From Kitasatospora atroaurantiaca (lineage in GTDB: Bacteria; Actinomycetota; Actinomycetes; Streptomycetales; Streptomycetaceae), in contig NZ_VIVR01000001.1 in NCBI RefSeq assembly GCF_007828955.1, positions 3,658,001-3,722,000 on the forward strand: a stretch of 64,000 bases of DNA, in the 5' to 3' direction. Below are positions 63,225 to 64,000 of the stretch, piece after piece; the first letter of the stretch is position 1, and each line of letters begins with the position of its first letter. A program made the translations under genes and the position numbers. The notes beneath the pieces were generated by a model. It was not told where the DNA came from. It worked only from the letters and a program-made list of their open reading frames with translations, and did no database searches.

Positions 63225-63364
63225 TTAGGATGCGAGGCAACTGCTGTACCTGCGCCCGCCCCCACCGGTCGCATGCGCATGCCCCGGCGGTCGGCCTCCC
63301 CCCGGCGGCACAGGCCCGACCCAGCCCTGGCACCCCTACCACCCCCCGTCACGAGGGAGAAGCG

Positions 63365-64000
63365 ATGCCCCGCCAGGAACGGGCCGAACGTACGCGACAG
63401 CTGCTCATCGAGGCCGCGGCCACCTCCTTCGACGCCATGGGCTTCGCCATGACCGGACTGTCCGAGGTCACCCAGCTCGCCGGGGTGTCCAAGGGAGCGC
63501 TGTACTTCCACTTCGGCTCCAAGGAGCAGCTGGCCGAGGCCGTGATGGCCGAGTCCAGGGAGGGCCTGAGGGGAGTGATCCGGACGGCGCGTCACCCCGG
63601 CGGGCCGTCGCTGCAGTACCTGATCGACCTGTGCCACGGCATGGCCCACCGGCTCGACCACGACGTGGTGTTCCGCGCCGGGCTCAGGCTCACCGACGAA
63701 CCCGGGCTCGGCGCGGACCGATGTCCCTCTCCCCATCCGAGCTGGGCCAAGGTGATCAGGCGTCAGCTGCAGAAAGCGGCCACCGAGCGGGACCTGCAGG
63801 CCGACGTCCTGCTGGACGAGACCGCCACCCTGCTGGCCGCCACCACCGCGGGCATCGAGGTCCTGGCCCGCCGGGACCGGACCTGGCTGAGCCAGCAGGT
63901 GCTCGTCGGTCTCTGGCAGGCGGTCCTCCCCTCCATGGTGGCGGCCGAGCGGCTGGGCCGGCTCCGCACCGGAAGCAGCGGAACCGACCCCCGCCCCCAC
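63365..64000 (+). CDS. ScbR/ArpA-like gamma-butyrolactone receptor (TetR family), partial
   Basis: At least 212 residues from ATG at 63365 (GAGGGAG upstream); the frame runs off the right edge. The N-terminal helix-turn-helix MPRQERAERTRQLLIEAA...MTGLSEVTQLAGVSKGALYFHFGSKEQLAEAVM is that of ArpA/ScbR receptors (VSKGALYFHFxSK). The ligand-domain segment CPSPHPSWAKVIRRQL places a Trp where these receptors have their conserved ligand-contacting Trp. Such proteins repress their own and pathway genes at ARE sites until an autoregulator binds. Two ARE-like sites precede it. Whether it binds a real ligand or is a pseudo-receptor is not decidable here. Confidence 0.88.
   Translation, partial: MPRQERAERTRQLLIEAAATSFDAMGFAMTGLSEVTQLAGVSKGALYFHFGSKEQLAEAVMAESREGLRGVIRTARHPGGPSLQYLIDLCHGMAHRLDHDVVFRAGLRLTDEPGLGADRCPSPHPSWAKVIRRQLQKAATERDLQADVLLDETATLLAATTAGIEVLARRDRTWLSQQVLVGLWQAVLPSMVAAERLGRLRTGSSGTDPRPH

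Overview
The window comes from a high-GC actinomycete, almost certainly a streptomycete (Streptomyces or Kitasatospora type). The evidence is the strong G/C bias at third codon positions, frequent GTG starts, a large-serine-integrase prophage, the upp/tadA/tRNA-Ser/sigF/sigN-like gene order, a subtilisin-inhibitor (SSI) gene, many terminator-like stem-loops between convergent genes, and a ScbR/ArpA-type TetR regulator. The two genera cannot be separated from this sequence.

Positions 1 to about 11,330 are the right-hand part of an integrated tailed phage. Its late genes run leftward: HNH endonuclease, small and large terminase, HK97-type portal, prohead protease, major capsid protein, head-tail connector, tail-completion protein, tail tube and a gp10-like protein cut by the window edge. 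A 22-bp perfect palindrome is repeated three times between these genes. A stretch with repeats, a degraded transposase end and one small rightward gene separates the late genes from a large serine integrase. The integrase abuts the right attachment site. The host gene there, an HhH-GPD repair protein, has lost its N-terminus to the insertion.

Positions 11,335 to about 46,300 are ordinary chromosome. They hold a KTSC protein, an orphan AbiEii-type nucleotidyltransferase, an SDR, a stand-alone aspartate carbamoyltransferase, a PEBP protein, a rhomboid protease, a HerA-like ATPase, upp, tadA with its partner gene and tRNA-Ser(CGA), and two SigF/SigN-type sigma factors. Further right are an SPFH protein, a 950-residue wall or membrane-anchored protein, a globin plus flavohemoprotein pair, two tRNA-Arg(ACG) and one tRNA-Ser(GCT). 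Then come a 1,059-residue PAS/pseudokinase/receiver regulator, an OmpR-type two-component system with a divergent membrane protein, an acyl-CoA ligase, an SSI inhibitor and a DUF1906 secreted protein.

From about 46,660 to the right edge the genes look like a specialised-metabolite cluster. Three shikimate-pathway genes (aroE, aroA, aroC) lie among redox and tailoring genes: an FAD-linked oxidase, an aldo/keto reductase, an EhpF/EhpG-like carboxylate-reducing pair, a luciferase-like monooxygenase, a PPOX protein, a 3-hydroxybenzoate-6-hydroxylase-like monooxygenase, an SDR, a WrbA-type quinone reductase and a Tat-exported multicopper oxidase. aroA and aroC sit in a tightly coupled operon with the SDR and the FAD monooxygenase. 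At the right end a ScbR-like receptor is divergent from an IS701-family protein that seems to have lost its catalytic residues. The gap between them carries two ARE-like operators. A reasonable inference is a gamma-butyrolactone-type controlled cluster making a small, redox-active, shikimate-derived aromatic. Neither a chorismate-consuming enzyme nor a transporter is visible, so the cluster probably continues beyond 64 kb.
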